Below are positions 36,501 through 49,110 of a DNA stretch of 64,000 bases, in pieces. The position numbers and the translations under genes were made by a program. The DNA is from Caenorhabditis remanei (Eukaryota > Nematoda > Chromadorea > Rhabditida > Rhabditidae). Below the pieces are notes generated by a model. It was not told where the DNA came from, did no database searches, and saw only the letters and a program-made list of their open reading frames with translations. Position 1 is the stretch's first letter, and each line of letters begins with the position of its first letter. The stretch lies in the NCBI RefSeq assembly GCF_010183535.1, contig NC_071331.1, positions 3,286,001 to 3,350,000 on the forward strand, given 5' to 3'.

Positions 36501-38000
36501 AATACAGTTCGATGTTTATGACAATTACATAACAGAGATGATTTTAGAGTTGTAAAGCGATTTGATTTTATGTTTTTCGAATTAATAAATTTCAAGAACG
36601 CAATGATATTTATTGATCACCTTCATGAAATAACGAAAAGACCATGAATGAATGAAAGACCATGAATGAATGAAAGACCACGAATGAAATACTATTTTAC
36701 AGCAACTTGAAACAAAAACTATTTTTTCTGTGTATCTCATTTTTCAATTTATTTTTCAACGATTTTTCCAGTCTATTATTTTTTTATGAATACTGCCAAA
36801 ATAAGCTGAACAAATATTTTTACATGACAAAATTGAGGAAAAGTCCTGTTTCAATATAAACATTTATTTATGTTCTGTACTTCTACTCTGAAGTTATTAC
36901 GAGATCACTTCTAAGAACAATAAACGCTGCAATTATTCACATAATAAAAGTTAATTGCCGGTTATTAGTAAGGATCAATCGATCAAGTTTATTTTGAATC
37001 ACAAGTTTTCTGTTTCCATCTTATCAGAAATGTTTCAAGCTTTTCGTTTCGTCGATATAATACTTTCTTTTCTTTTTGATCTTTTAAAGTTTTTCTTCGA
37101 GACTCCCGATTCTAAACACACTTTGAAAAAACTCCTGTTATAGCTCATCCATGTGAAGTGAAGTTTTTCAAACTTCACATTTTTGTAGCTTTTTTTTATT
37201 CGGTAACCTTTGCATAAATTTAAAAACTAATAAAAAACCGTTTCGTCACTATATTCAAACAAACCGAAATTTAAGTAATCCATTCCCAAAATCGTGTATT
37301 GTTGGAAATTTGATGAGCTGATTAAAAAAATGAAGATGGCACTACAGTAGTATCAATGAAGTTCAGGTAACATTTTTACTTTTTCGGAAAGCTTTTCACA
37401 TTTTTTCTGCTTCAACTTGCCCAGAAATGTTCCGACATTTGTTTTTAGTTACTAAATTTTAACTTTTCTGTTTAGGTCCGATAAATTAAATTAGATGAAA
37501 ATGGCAATTTATATAATTTTTTAAATTCAACAACGAAAGTGTTCATCACTGTTGCAAGTAGTTTGTATAGCTGTGTAACGATTTTCAGAGCTGTTCTGTT
37601 TTCTTATTATTCTAATAATTTCAACACTTTAAAAATACCACAAAACTCATTGACAGTTTCTAAATACGAAGTTAAACAGTCAATAATTGCGTGTTAATTT
37701 GAAAAGCATGAATAACATTTTACATTAGAACAACTTGAAACAGAAACCATTTTTCTTGTGATTTGTCTGATAATGATGCTTTGTTCAGAACACTACTAGA
37801 AATTCTAAACCATTTTTTCATGTTTCAATAATAACATTTTTCGAACTTCTACTCAGAACTTATAATGGTCCGTTAAACACAAACAATTCGCAAATTTATT
37901 TTAATCGTGTTAAACCAATTATACCATCTGTCTTGCAATTTTTCCATGAAAATCAGGTTTTTATTTATTTTTCAGTGGTTGTCTTATCATCCGCCATACC
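30504..38000. other. gene-poor segmental duplications with piRNA-type motifs
   Basis: No exon supported over 7.5 kb. A ~310-bp block at 32,640-32,950 recurs nearly unchanged at 36,035-36,360, with a poorer third copy at 32,450-32,590. Further blocks pair with 21-27 kb. Exact motif cores: 32,313(+), 33,773(-), 33,914(+), 36,284(-), 36,846(+) and 37,736(-). The pairs 33,914/36,846 and 33,773/37,736 lie in related sequence, so duplication multiplies the motif. Short tandem copies of gaatgaatgaaagacca lie at about 36,645-36,680. Confidence 0.55.
35698..35957. mobile_element. small inverted-repeat element (MITE-like)
   Basis: About 260 bp bounded by inverted ggaaagtttggtca...gagaa and its complement (ttctcgctgaccaaactttcc), with a GC-rich ggccgtggcctag word inside the left arm. 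No clear target duplication. No coding frame. Confidence 0.5.
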
Positions 38001-38108
38001 TACCATATTTGAAAAACTAGTTTCGATGTTAAAGAAAATGTGAAACTAAAATTCTTTATTTCCTCACACACTACTAATCTAAAATTTCATTCACATCCTC
38101 TTCTCCGA

Positions 38109-38435
38109 TTATGGTTTGCAATAACAAATGACGATAGCATGAATGACTCCAGGAATATAAAGAAGATAGCAGAGAGCCAAGTTGCACCAGACAGCTGCAC
38201 AACAACGATTTCCTTTTTTGAGGTACACGGCGATTGGCTATAAATTAGGTTTTCAAAGTTTCTTTTTCAAAATGGTTTTACCGGAACAGAAAATTTTCTT
38301 TTTCAACAACTTCTTATTTGAAAATAGTAGCAGTACACATGTTCAGTCTTTAACATGTTCTAAACTTTAAAGTTGAAAACTCACCGGAATAAGGATACAG
38401 AGAATACATAAACAGCACGGATGAACCTCTCCCAT
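38109..38435 (-). CDS. Pmp3/UPF0057-family membrane proteolipid
   Basis: Two exons, 38435-38385 and 38237-38109, giving 59 aa. After a short Cys-rich start (MGEVHPCCLCILCILIP) the second exon opens with PIAVYLKKG and continues through W-C-N-L-A-L to YLLYIPGVIHA. This is the family pattern: two hydrophobic helices joined by a basic loop, Pro-Pro before the first, and YIPGxIHA in the second. Family members are tiny plasma-membrane or endomembrane proteins tied to ion homeostasis and membrane potential in yeast and plants. The worm role is not known from sequence. The intron (38,238-38,384) has GTGAGT and TTTATAG. Too short for simple ORF calling, but motif and splice sites agree. Confidence 0.85.
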
Positions 38436-38589
38436 TTTGAAGACGACGAGAATATGAGTTGGAATGAATTTTATTTTATCAGATCTTATCTACGCCACGG
38501 TCTCTTTGAAAAAAGTCACGCGTGAAATGTTCTAATTATTTTTTTCCACATCATCTGAACTTTCACGCTGAATACTGTCTCTTGCTATT

Positions 38590-39785
38590 TTTGAAAAAAA
38601 AGTAGGGCAAACGTTTGAAACGCTCTAACTTTACAAAAACCACATCAATTTGACTGAAAATTTTTGAGACAGATATAAAAAACAATTTCCTACATTTTCA
38701 TGTGCAATACATAGTAATATGATATCAGTCTTTGGAAGTCAGTGAACGCAATACGCAAAAAACGAGAAATTTGACAGAATTTGAGAAAAGTATTGGATTT
38801 ATGTTGCAGAATTTGTATAGAATCTGGATCTGATCACTATTTTAGTTAAATAAATCGATTTCAGTTCAAAATGGCTAATCTTCAGCACATTCTCCGATTT
38901 TTCTCATGATTTAGGTTGAATTTCAAAAATGTGGCGTCTTATAGAGCCCCATTTCTGATTCAAATGAGATTTAAAGCAAGATTTTTCATTGGAGAATAAA
39001 AAACAATTTGACATTAAAACACCTAAAAACAGGTCAAGACGAAAATTGTAATGGTAAACTAATAGTAAGTTCGTAGAAATGTTGCAGTCGCTAGGTTTTC
39101 GTTAAAATATTCCTGTTTCAAATAAACAGAAAAATGTTTCAAAATTGAAGTTTTTTGTTAGTGTTAACATCTTGACTTTATTATTTGAGCGACGTTTCGC
39201 AACTATCAATTTCGGAACCATGCCGTTGCGCAACCATACAAGTTTTAATAATTTTTGAAGAAAGATGTCAGTTGACCCAATTTTTTATTTTATTGGTGAA
39301 ACTCGAAATGTCAAATTGACCCAAATAAAAAATTATCTGTGCAGCTGTGAGAGGAATAGTTGCAAAATGGCAAGTGACGAAACGTCAATTTTGCAAAGAA
39401 TCATTTTTTGAGAATCCGAAAAAAAAAACGCATTCAGTTTTCTTCTGTTTCAAATTGACGATAAACTTTCCATATCATTATTTCCAGTAATACCACCAAA
39501 AGGAAATTTGATATTTGCGCTTCATGAAAGTGGGTCAGTAAATATATATGTATCTATATTTTGACCATTAGTGGGATCTCACCATGCATTTTTTCGTGAT
39601 AGGGTGTGTTTAAGGTTTAGGAAGATTTTCAAAATAATACTGTTTCTATGATATCACATTGGCATTCAAATCGTATGTGCATCATTGCCACCATCTCACA
39701 CATCAATTCCCAAGCTTTATCCCGTTCTTTATCTCCACCGCGAAACATATACAAAAAAATACAACAAAAAAGTATAATACACAAA
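38590..39785. other. intergenic stretch between the Pmp3 and phosphatase genes
   Basis: No gene seen. Exact plus-strand CTGTTTCA cores at 39,113 and 39,445, and a CTGTTTCT variant near 39,642. Around 39,185-39,400 there are weak inverted similarities (gacgtttcgcaactat versus atagttgc..gaaacgtc) suggesting an old repeat. Confidence 0.45.
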
Positions 39786-42700
39786 TCAATCCTTCTCCAA
39801 ATAGAACCGATCCAAAAAATTCCCAACTTTGTCATCGGTATCCACAAAATACGTGCTGATATGCGTAGAGTTGTACACTTTCAGACGAGTATATCCATAT
39901 TGGCCGAGACGGCTTGCTGAGAACGATTGGGGTGTCGTGTCGGACGGTCCTTCATGCGTGTGACAGCCCTGGAAACAATGTTCTTTCTGGAGAATCCAAG
40001 AGAATGTTCTAGCAAACTACATATGTCAGGTTCGTAACAGTTTCTGGAGACTGTACCAAACTATATCAGGTCCTAGAAACATTAAAATCTTACCGCTGAT
40101 CCAGTCAGAATATACACCGGTGCCTTTGCATTTTTGATATGTCCAGCGTCTCCCGATTTATATCCAACTTTATCATAAATCGGCCACATTCTCTCATACG
40201 TATGCTTATGTCCATAGAGCACCATATCCACTTTATAATCCTTCAACAACTTCTCCAATCCCGGCAAGTCAGTGGTTCCCTTTCTTGAAAGCATATCAGT
40301 AGGGTCATCACATCCACCAGATGACCTAGTAGAACAGTACCATGGTCTATGGAACATTACTATTGTCCATTTCAGCTTATTTTTCGATAGATCCTCTTGC
40401 AACCACTTGTATTGAGCATTCGCTTCCTTTGTCATTTTCTCGGCGTAATACTCGGAATTCAATCCGACGAAGTGAACGAATCCATAGTCAAAGCTCCAGA
40501 AGAGATTATTGTCATAAACTCCATTCTTTGGCATAGTGAACCGATTGACTATTTGATTGAAGTGAGTGTCCGACTCATGATTCCCTGCGAACACCATATA
40601 GGGAACATACGCTGCGAATGGTTGGATCGCCTTCATATAAGCATCCCCACGATCTCCTTCATCATCATGTAGATCATACGCGATATCCCCGATGTGAATG
40701 ATTACATCGAAATGGTCATTATGAGTAGCATCAATTAGTTGATTTATTGTTGGCATCCCTTTATAGACACTCAAGTCACCAAAGATAGCAACACGAAGCT
40801 CTTTGGAAGGGTCGGGTTGTTTGAAGTGGTACACGTCGGACATGTCTTGAGAGCTGCCCACTTTGTAGTCTGGAAAGTAAATTTAGAGAACACTGCGTAT
40901 TCAACCAACTAAAAAGTAAAAACTAGTCAAAAGAAAACTGACTAGGGAAGGATCCCGAGTCAAGATGGAGTTACAGGTCGAGATATATATCACTAGAACC
41001 GAAATTTTGCGCTGATTTCAAATCTGCATTTCAATTTTGCTAAACGATCTCGACAAAAAAGTTATTCGCGTTTTTGTGGCTTCTTAGTGCAAAAATAAGC
41101 ATTTTCAAGACTCCCAAAATTAACGTTTTTCTTATTTTCTTCAAATTTTTTTGTGTTGTAGGTGCAGTTCCAATCATGTAAATTGTATTGTTTGTGTTGG
41201 AACTTCAGAAAATTTTCAGACAAATTTTTTGTAGATGCGTCATTTTTGAAAATTTAAGAAACTACACAAAAATTTTTCTGAAAATACTTTCTGAAATCAT
41301 ATATTGCCCAAATCATCTTTACATCCGTAATCATACGTACAGCACAAAAAAAATTTGAAAAAAAAAGAAAAACGTTAATTTTGGGAGTCTTGAAAATGCT
41401 CATTTTTGCACTGAGAAGCCACAAAAACGCAAATAACTTTTTTCAGAGAATCGTTTAGCAAAATTGGAATATATATTTGAAATCAGCGCAAAATTTCCGT
41501 TCTAGTGATATATATCTCGACCTGTAACTCTATCTTGACTCGGGATCCTTCCCTAGTGAAATCTGAAACAGTAAAAAACGGAAAAAAACTCACAATAAAC
41601 ATCGCCAGCTACCATTTTAGTCATCGTTGCTCTGTGAGTATATCTGATATATCCGTGGGATCCTTGATCTTTCCATGAAGTCGTCGTGGCTTTTGCAGTC
41701 CATCGAAGTGAGTCTTTGGAGAGACCGTATGTCACGTATGGCGTCACGTTGGGTACTGGAATTTTGTTTTCTGTTACATTTAAATTTTAAGAGGATGGTG
41801 GTGTAGTGACGATAATCTCGGGTTATTTTGTGCTTCTAAATAGCTGAAATTTGCTTTGTGCCCTTCTACTGTAGTCATTGTGAAAGTGAAAAAATTAACT
41901 TTGATTTGAGTGGTAAGCTCCGCCTTAAAAGGGCTGTGCGAAGAAAAGGAAAAAATCGAAAAAGTCGAAAAAAAAAACTTAAGAAAGCTGTCTGAAAAAA
42001 CTCATTTTTCGAAGGTGAAAATCTTGAATTTTTATGAGTATTTTAAAAACAGACCCCCAGAAACTTGTTTTTGAGTACAAAATTATAAAAAATTCTTGAA
42101 AAATTGAAAAATCACTATAGTTATTTTGTTGCTTAATTTTTTTAAAGTAGGAAAAATTTCCAAAACACTAAGAACCGTTTTTCTGAAAACTATCCGAAAA
42201 ATTTTTGTCTGAATAATTTTTCGCAATTAAACTTTTTGAAAACCTTCGAAAAATCCGAAAAAAATTGTTCTGTTTTGGAGGCGGAGCCTAAAGGTTTAAT
42301 AAATATTTGAATTCATATAAGAGAATTACTGTCCAAAGGCTTAAATGGAAATTTAAGTGGATAGCCTATAACTGGAAAGTTTAAAGTTCACTGGTATTAC
42401 TTTTTTTTATGCTGGCCAATGTATCAAAAAAGCCATATCTTTTCTTGCGAATTCCGATACTTCTGAAAATTTAAAAAAAAAACTTTTATCTTTGGAGCAT
42501 ATGCCAAAAAACACTCTAAACGCCCTAAAGTCCCGTTCTCCGGAGGACTACACGGCCGCGCTGAAAAGCTCTTTTACCAAAGCTCCTTTTGAGTCAGGAG
42601 AACGGGAAATGTAGCGTTTAAAGCTATTTTCAGCATACGCCTCAATGATAAAAGTTTCTTAAAATTGTCTGAAGTATGATAATCTAAAATCAAAAATATT

Positions 42701-42946
42701 GCTTCGGTCCTCCGTTAAATATTATTCTTCTAACTGTTTCTCATACTCTTCATATTCATTTATCAAGCTATCCGTTTCACTTCTTCAGCCATATTCACTC
42801 ACGAAAAAAACTCACATGGTCCCTGTGTCAACCAAGTCACCACCATCTCATCCATCTTCCCACTCAAACTCAGATGAACTTGTTCCACTTTGTTCGCATC
42901 GGTCACGCCACATAATATCGCACAGAAAAATAGAAATCGATACATT
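39786..42946 (-). CDS. purple acid phosphatase (metallophosphoesterase), secreted
   Basis: Four exons, 42946-42817, 41755-41594, 40869-40094 and 39968-39786, giving 416 aa, close to the usual size for animal purple acid phosphatases. Residues 1-17 form a signal peptide. An N-terminal fibronectin-like region (about 20-115) precedes the catalytic domain. The dinuclear-metal motifs occur in order: FGDLS, GDIAYD, GNHES, VMFHRPWYC and GHKHTYER. The C terminus includes GCHTHEG and a terminal beta region ending FYLEKD. It hydrolyses phosphate monoesters, probably in lysosomal or secretory compartments or outside the cell. Introns 1 and 2 carry inserted palindromic repeats. No defect seen. Confidence 0.93.
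40941..41557. mobile_element. 0.6-kb foldback element in phosphatase intron 2
   Basis: The outer 25 bases (actagggaaggatcccgagt...) are exactly reverse-complemented at the right end (..actcgggatccttccctagt), and similarity continues inward for more than 200 bp per arm with only an unpaired centre around 41,160-41,330. If TA is the target duplication (cTAg at both ends), this is a Tc1/mariner-type MITE. Transcribed within the phosphatase pre-mRNA, it would form a long double-stranded hairpin. Confidence 0.75.
42481..42657. mobile_element. palindromic repeat in phosphatase intron 1
   Basis: About 177 bp. aacttttatctttggagcatatgcc is inverted as gcatacgcctcaatgataaaagtt, and cccgttctcc is inverted as ggagaacggg, around a GC-rich centre (acacggccgcgctg). 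Likely a small foldback element. The same intron also has an inverted pair agctccgcc/ggcggagcc at about 41,915 and 42,280. Confidence 0.55.
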
Positions 42947-44918
42947 TTGGAAGAAGAATGCACTCAGAAAATGTAAAATTCATGACATTTTATAATCTTT
43001 TTTTGTTTGACTTTTCCAGAGTCATCATTTCAGATTACTTGTTATCTATCAGGCAAAGATCGGAGTGATAGCATTCGGAAGTATTAAAATATGCAAAATA
43101 TGGGGAATAGCATTCGCGCTCTATGGCACTTGCAAAATAAGTACAGATATGACAGTCTCTATCGGAAATGGTCATTATTCAAATAACTTTTTTTAACCTA
43201 ATGTTTGAACTCGACACATACTGATAAGGTTGGAAGAGACAGAAAGTAAATTATCAGGGAATGATACTCCTACGCACGTGTTGCAAAAAAATAATGTGAG
43301 AAAAAGAGGGAAGAGAGAAATTGTGGTTTGGGACGAGGTGGTTTGGTCGTTAAGCAAAACTGACAGATGATGGAATGAACGTTCTGGAATTTTCAGTTTC
43401 AAGTATGCTGTAAGTAGAAGGGCGTGGGGTCCGAGTTTGCTCTGTTGTTCATAAACAGTACATTGAGAAACTCTAATTACAGAAATTATTTAAAACTGTA
43501 AAGCAGGTCTCAATTGTCTCTAAAATTTTCTTGATGAGATTTTAAAACAATTTATTCATTCCAAAAAAACAATTTTTTTAAATATTCGCCGTTGTCAATA
43601 ATTATATTTTTAAAAAATAATGAAAGAAAAAAAAAGTTATGAAACGGAAAATTCTCGAAAACTTGTTATTTTGAGAAAAAAATCATTAATAGATATGTAT
43701 GTACATAGAAAATTTGCACAGTGTGCTGAAATCAGAATTTTGAATAAAAACAGTAAGAGATTTCGATCAGGTGTGATAAAAATGGATTAGATAAATCTAA
43801 CAATAGAAACACGTTTTCCAAAAATCTAATTTTGTATTACTCAAATCAGTTTGTCTCAAAATTTTTATTTTTCATTCATTGCTTAGATTTCACACGCTCA
43901 GATTCAGGTTTGGTTTTCCGCAGCAGCAGACTGAATCAGTTTTGTGTGTTTTCAGTTTCAATTACTCATGAAAATTACTAATGTGTTTTTGTTATACTCG
44001 TTTGGTGTTGGTCCTTAAACTGATTTTTTTTAACTTCTAAGGTTTCAAGCGATCTTGAATGTCAAAATGAATAACTTTGTTTTAGTGAATACAAAAAAAC
44101 ATTATATAGTTGTTAGAATCAAGAAAATTAACAGGTATAATTATAAAAATTCAACAGCATGAAAAGAAAGTCTCTGACAAATACATCTACTATCAGAAAT
44201 AACAGAAAAGTTAACAAATCCAGTGGGTAAGAGATCGATTTGAAACAGTTCTAAACACAATTGGGAAAAAATAGTGTTACAGAAACTTATTATACAACTA
44301 GGATTTTTCAAGTTGCATTTATTATAATCAATAAATTGAGAAACTCTTACAGACATTATTTAAAGCTGTAACACTGGTCGTACAACAATTGATTCTGTAC
44401 AAATGAAAAAAAAACATTAATGGAAATGTACATTGAAATTTGCACAGTGTTCTAAAATGAGATTTTTAAATAAAAACAGCGATTTCAAATCTGAACATGT
44501 TTGGAACCGGAACCAGGAATTTTATTCCGGTTTCGATCAGATGTGATAACAGTCGAATAGATAAATCTTACAATGGAAAAGTTATTCTATGTGAGAACAA
44601 CAATCTGATTTTGTATTTCTCACATCAGTTTTTCATCAAAATTTTTAGGTTTCATTCAGTGCTTAGATTTAGTTTTGGTATCAGTGTTTTTAATATGAGT
44701 TTTTTTTATTTCGGAATTATTTCTAATCCAAACTTTTCATTTAAGAAATTTGATACTGTGTGCGAGCAAAACACTGAATCAATTTTAGGCGCCTTCTGTT
44801 TCAATTACTCATGATATATATTTCAAACTTCACCCTCACAATTAAATAAATAAAAACATTTATTAATTACCTATTCTTGTATTCTGTCAGTGACAATCAT
44901 TCCTTCATTAAACAAATG

Positions 44919-44945
44919 ATAAATAAATAAATAAATAAATAAATG
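44919..44945. repeat. AAAT microsatellite
   Basis: About six consecutive aaat/aata tetranucleotide units. Confidence 0.85.
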
Positions 44946-46013
44946 ATAGGTATTCAATGCTGTAGTCATACAAAGCTTGAAAAAGATCTTCCCGGACATA
45001 TTAGCCAGGGCGCGGCTTCAGGCGGATCTTCAGAAAGTTTGACCGCTATTTTTGGAGTCTTTCTATTTTAGCTACTGGCACGATCCATAAACCCAATTTA
45101 TTAAGTGAACTGAGAAACGGAATTGAAATGTTGAAATCTAGAAAATTAATAGGTATAATTGCAAAAATACAACAACATGGATAAAATTGTTTGACGAAGA
45201 TACTATCAGAAATAACAGAAAAATGAAAGAATTCATTGGGTTCGACATCGATTTGTGACTGTTCTAATTTTTCCTCAAAACTACTCGATTAGTCGTGAAA
45301 TCCCATGTATTATCGTCATTGTATCGCAAAAACAGTTCCGAATCCTGCTAATATAAATGTGCGGAAGACTGGAGCTGGAAAGCCGAAAACGCAAATATAA
45401 TCAAATACAAATTTAAAAAAAAATTGTTAAAATCAAAAATATCTATTTTTGTGTCTCTTTTATGGTGTCTGTAGAACCGAATAAAAATGTGTCAGATATT
45501 CAATGCAACGTTAGAAATCCAGTCTAGGTGTGTAGAACAAAGCAAGGAGACTGGAACCTTTTTAGTTTTCATTTGCAGTCCTATTTTGCATTTGATGCAG
45601 ATTGAAAAATAAAATTTCTGAAGAGAACAAAACAAATAAGAAGCTGTAAATCTTCCAACCATGGGTTCCTAAAGTTTTGAAACCAAGACAACTTGAAACT
45701 TTCCCATTTTGAAACAACGTGCATGAAACATTATGCGGGGATATGGTATTTTCAAGGTGCAACTCTTTTTTCAGTAAAATCGAATAAACAAGTCTAAAAA
45801 CATTGTAAAAAAACCATACTTAGTGGAATATGCACGTTAGTGGAATTATATGTTGTCAGAAATGAACGAATATCTAGAAAAAGTGAAACTGAAAAGTGCT
45901 TTGTATCTGGATTTTTAAGTTTGAAAATTTTTTCGTAATTGCATATTTTCATCGTCAATTTTCATGCAACAACTAAGAATTTATTCAAGTGTTCTGAGAA
46001 TTATAACAAGTAG

Positions 46014-46438
46014 CAGAGTTGCGCGGAAGTGGATTTTTCTAAAACGGAAGTCGGAAGTCAGAAGTACATTTTTGAAAACGGAAGTCGGAAGCCGGAAGTC
46101 GGAATTGAAAAACGCCCGGAAGTCGGAAGTCGGAAGTTGGAAGTCGGAATTAGATTTTTTGCAAATATTCAAAAACTTCTAGGAAAAGTTCATAAAATTC
46201 GCAAAAATCAGTGGAAAATTAGTTTTTGTCTGAAAAAAAAACCTATTTTCTGTCCTTTTAGCCCATTTTTCCTTGTATTTCTGCAAAATGTACTTTTCGG
46301 AAACTCCACAATTATGGAATGACGGAAGTCGGAAGTAAACATCCGAAAACGGAAGTCGGAAGGCGGAAGTGGGAAGTAAAATTTTCAAAACGGAAGTCGA
46401 AAGCCGGAAGTCGGAAGTCGGAATTCCGCGCAACTCTG
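46014..46438. mobile_element. hAT-like non-autonomous element with GAAGTCG core
   Basis: A 425-bp element with perfect 15-bp TIRs (CAGAGTTGCGCGGAA and complement) and perfect 8-bp target duplications ACAAGTAG (46,006-46,013 and 46,439-46,446). Inside each end lie arrays of cggaagtcggaagtcggaa units around an AT-rich centre. The TIR resembles that of the element at 1394 (CAGAGCTGTGCGGAA), so the two are probably subfamilies. Confidence 0.85.
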
Positions 46439-48419
46439 ACAAGTAGTTAGCACAATAAAACTAATCTTCATTTACAAACTGAGTCCTTAAACTTAACCCC
46501 GTGAAACTATACTGTAAAGCTCATTTGACAATTTTGAAACATAAAATGTTCAAAAAAAATTACAGTGAGATATTTTCACTAATTTCATTTCTAATACATT
46601 GATTCTATGTATCTTTTCTTTGGTATTTCATATTAACCCGGTTATTTCATAAACTTATTGAAAGGGCGTATTGAATGGATACGCATTACAGGGGTTTGTA
46701 ACTGTAATTTATGAAAAATATGACTTCCAATTATCATGAAATGCAGCGGAACAGTAATAACAGTTGTGGCAAACTACTATCACAATATCTTTATAAACGA
46801 TGCATGTGTAGCAAGAACGAAACATCATTGGAACGTGTTCATACAGAATCTTTAAAAAATATTCTGACATCATTCTGACCACACTATACTTTACTATGTC
46901 CCTGATGACGGCTTTAGCAAAAGTTAATAAAAAACCAGTAAGATATCACATATTGTAAACAGTAAGTATTATAAACTAGTTTTTCGCCAGTTCTGAAAAA
47001 TTCTGTTTCGAATTGACAACTTTTTCTTTTGTATTCTTATGAAATGTTTCATAGCATCGTTGAATTTTGGAGATTTTCTGAATTTAAATTAGAAAGACCC
47101 CCCTTCTAATATTTTGCGTTCAGTCATGTTTCTCTGCTTTCAATGTATACAAATAAACATAAAAGCACTGAAATTTTATAATATTAGGTTCTGAAAGCAA
47201 AAGCCAACTAACACCAATGATTTGGTTAAATCAAAACAAACTTCTAAAACCTTCTTTTTCTACTGACACACAAAATCTTATTCAAAAAATTGAAATGCCT
47301 GTTTCCAATGGACATGAAATTCACATACATACATAGGTTTTCTGTTAATTGGTCATCGATTTGCACCGCACATACTCATTATCAATACATATTAGAAATT
47401 AGAGCGGGATTTTAAATTCACATCAGACTAGTACTTAGTTTCACATTGTTACGGTTTCAAACTGGTTTTTTTAACAGAAATTGATATTCAGATTTTGTTT
47501 GGAGCTCTTTGCTTGACAAAATGTTATCAGATTAGATCACATTATTGTTTAATACCTCTCAAAACTAATCGCAATAATGTGTCATGTTAGAGTAATCAGT
47601 TTTTGTTGAAACAATTAAACAAAAAACAATTAAAAATCATTAAAATCGAACTTTTTCTTGTTGTTAATTTATGTTGTAAAATTTTTATGCTAATTTGTGT
47701 TACACACCAACAATGACTCCAGTTCTGCTTCTCTTCCTATTACTTGTTGTGAGTTTGAACTTATATTTGACAGAGACAATTTCCTCTGGAAACGTGAAAG
47801 CAATGCGCGAATTCCAGTTTCTGTTGCCCGCTATCAACTTGAAGCTCAAGTTGTTTTTCCTAACAATATTCTTCAAAAAAAATCTTTATTTCCTTCTTTA
47901 TACAAAAAATACCCCGTTTCAAATCGCCCACTTTTTTTACTTGTTTCAACAAAAACTGATTACTTTTTCATAGTCAATACATTATTGCTAAATTGCGAGT
48001 ATTGAAGTGTTTGAATTCAAAACCTTATAAGATAATACTGAAACTTAAAAAAAATCTATTTGAAAAGCACTGTTTTTGAGAACCTGATATGTATTCTAGA
48101 GTTTTCTGGTAATGAAACGAATGTTCCTGTCAGACCTAAATTACTTTTTTCAGAATGTCCTGAATTTATTAATCCGAAACCAGAACTTTATTTTCCCATT
48201 TTGAAAACTGAAGTACAGTAGCTGACACCTAAAAAATCCTAACTTTATTTTATATACTTTCTGTCTTCCAGACTTTCTTAGTCATTTTTCTAGAGCTATA
48301 AGTAACAATACAATTAGTGTCAATAATTTTGAAAATGGAGTACAATAATTCCAACCAGAGAATCTTGAAGACAGTTACACAAACACGAAATTCATAATTT
48401 TCAACTTATTTTATAGTTT

Positions 48420-49110
48420 TGAAACAGAAAATTTCTGTAACAAGTCATACTTATGAATACAATTTTTGGGTTGGGAATAATTACTGAAAACATATTCGAG
48501 GTGTTCGCAGTTTTACAACAAGTGGTACAGTTGGGAGGAATATGTTCTTCATTGATGTAGTGTAGTATAGAACAATAATCTTTTTATTTTTTCAGAACAT
48601 GTTGAAAGAGTACTCATTTAAAAAGTCAATAGAAATTTAACTCTGAAATGTTTCCGTTGTCAATAAAACATTTCATAATAATTAAGAGGAGATTTCACTG
48701 ACAAAGAGCTATTATACAATTATCACAGTCAGTGCGAATACTATTTAAAAAAATATGTTTTGAAACAGAAAATTTCTGTATCAAGTCATACTTATTATGA
48801 AAACAATTTTTGAATTGGGAATAATTACTGAAAACATATTCGAGGTGTTCGCAGTTTTACAACAAGTGGTACAGTTGGGAGGAATATGTACTTCATCGAT
48901 GTTGTGTAGTAAAGGTCACTAATATTCTTATTTTTTCAGAACATGTTGAAAGAGTATTTATTTAAAAAGTCAATAGAAATTCTTTAACTCTGAAATGTTT
49001 CCGGTTTCAATAACAACATTTTTCAATAGCTGAAAGGTGATTTTACTGACAACTACTTAATAATTTCACAAAACCTATCAAAAAATTAGCACAGTCAGTG
49101 CGAATACTAT
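48420..49110. repeat. tandem duplication, ~340-bp unit, motif at each unit start
   Basis: Two adjacent units (about 48,420-48,760 and 48,761-49,110). Each begins with tgaaacagaaaatttctgta, continues through gggaataattactgaaaacatattcgaggtgttcgcagtt, and ends with cacagtcagtgcgaatacta. The TGAAACAG core sits exactly at the unit boundary in both. Confidence 0.75.

Larger units (their letters stand above)
32313..39452. promoter_or_regulatory. piRNA (21U) type promoter motifs, group 3 (densest)
   Basis: Exact cores at 32,313(+), 33,773(-), 33,914(+), 36,284(-), 36,846(+), 37,736(-), 39,113(+) and 39,445(+), eight in 7.1 kb. CTGTTTC variants lie near 30,855, 32,969, 33,473, 34,449, 36,349 and 37,013. 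The 2.9-kb galectin transposon, just upstream at 27.6-30.5 kb, has none. Confidence 0.55.

Noticed and set aside
47713..47748. Possible signal-peptide exon (MTPVLLLFLLLV followed by GTGAGT)
   Set aside because: No downstream exon with matching phase or domain was found; a short hydrophobic run in AT-rich DNA is common by chance.
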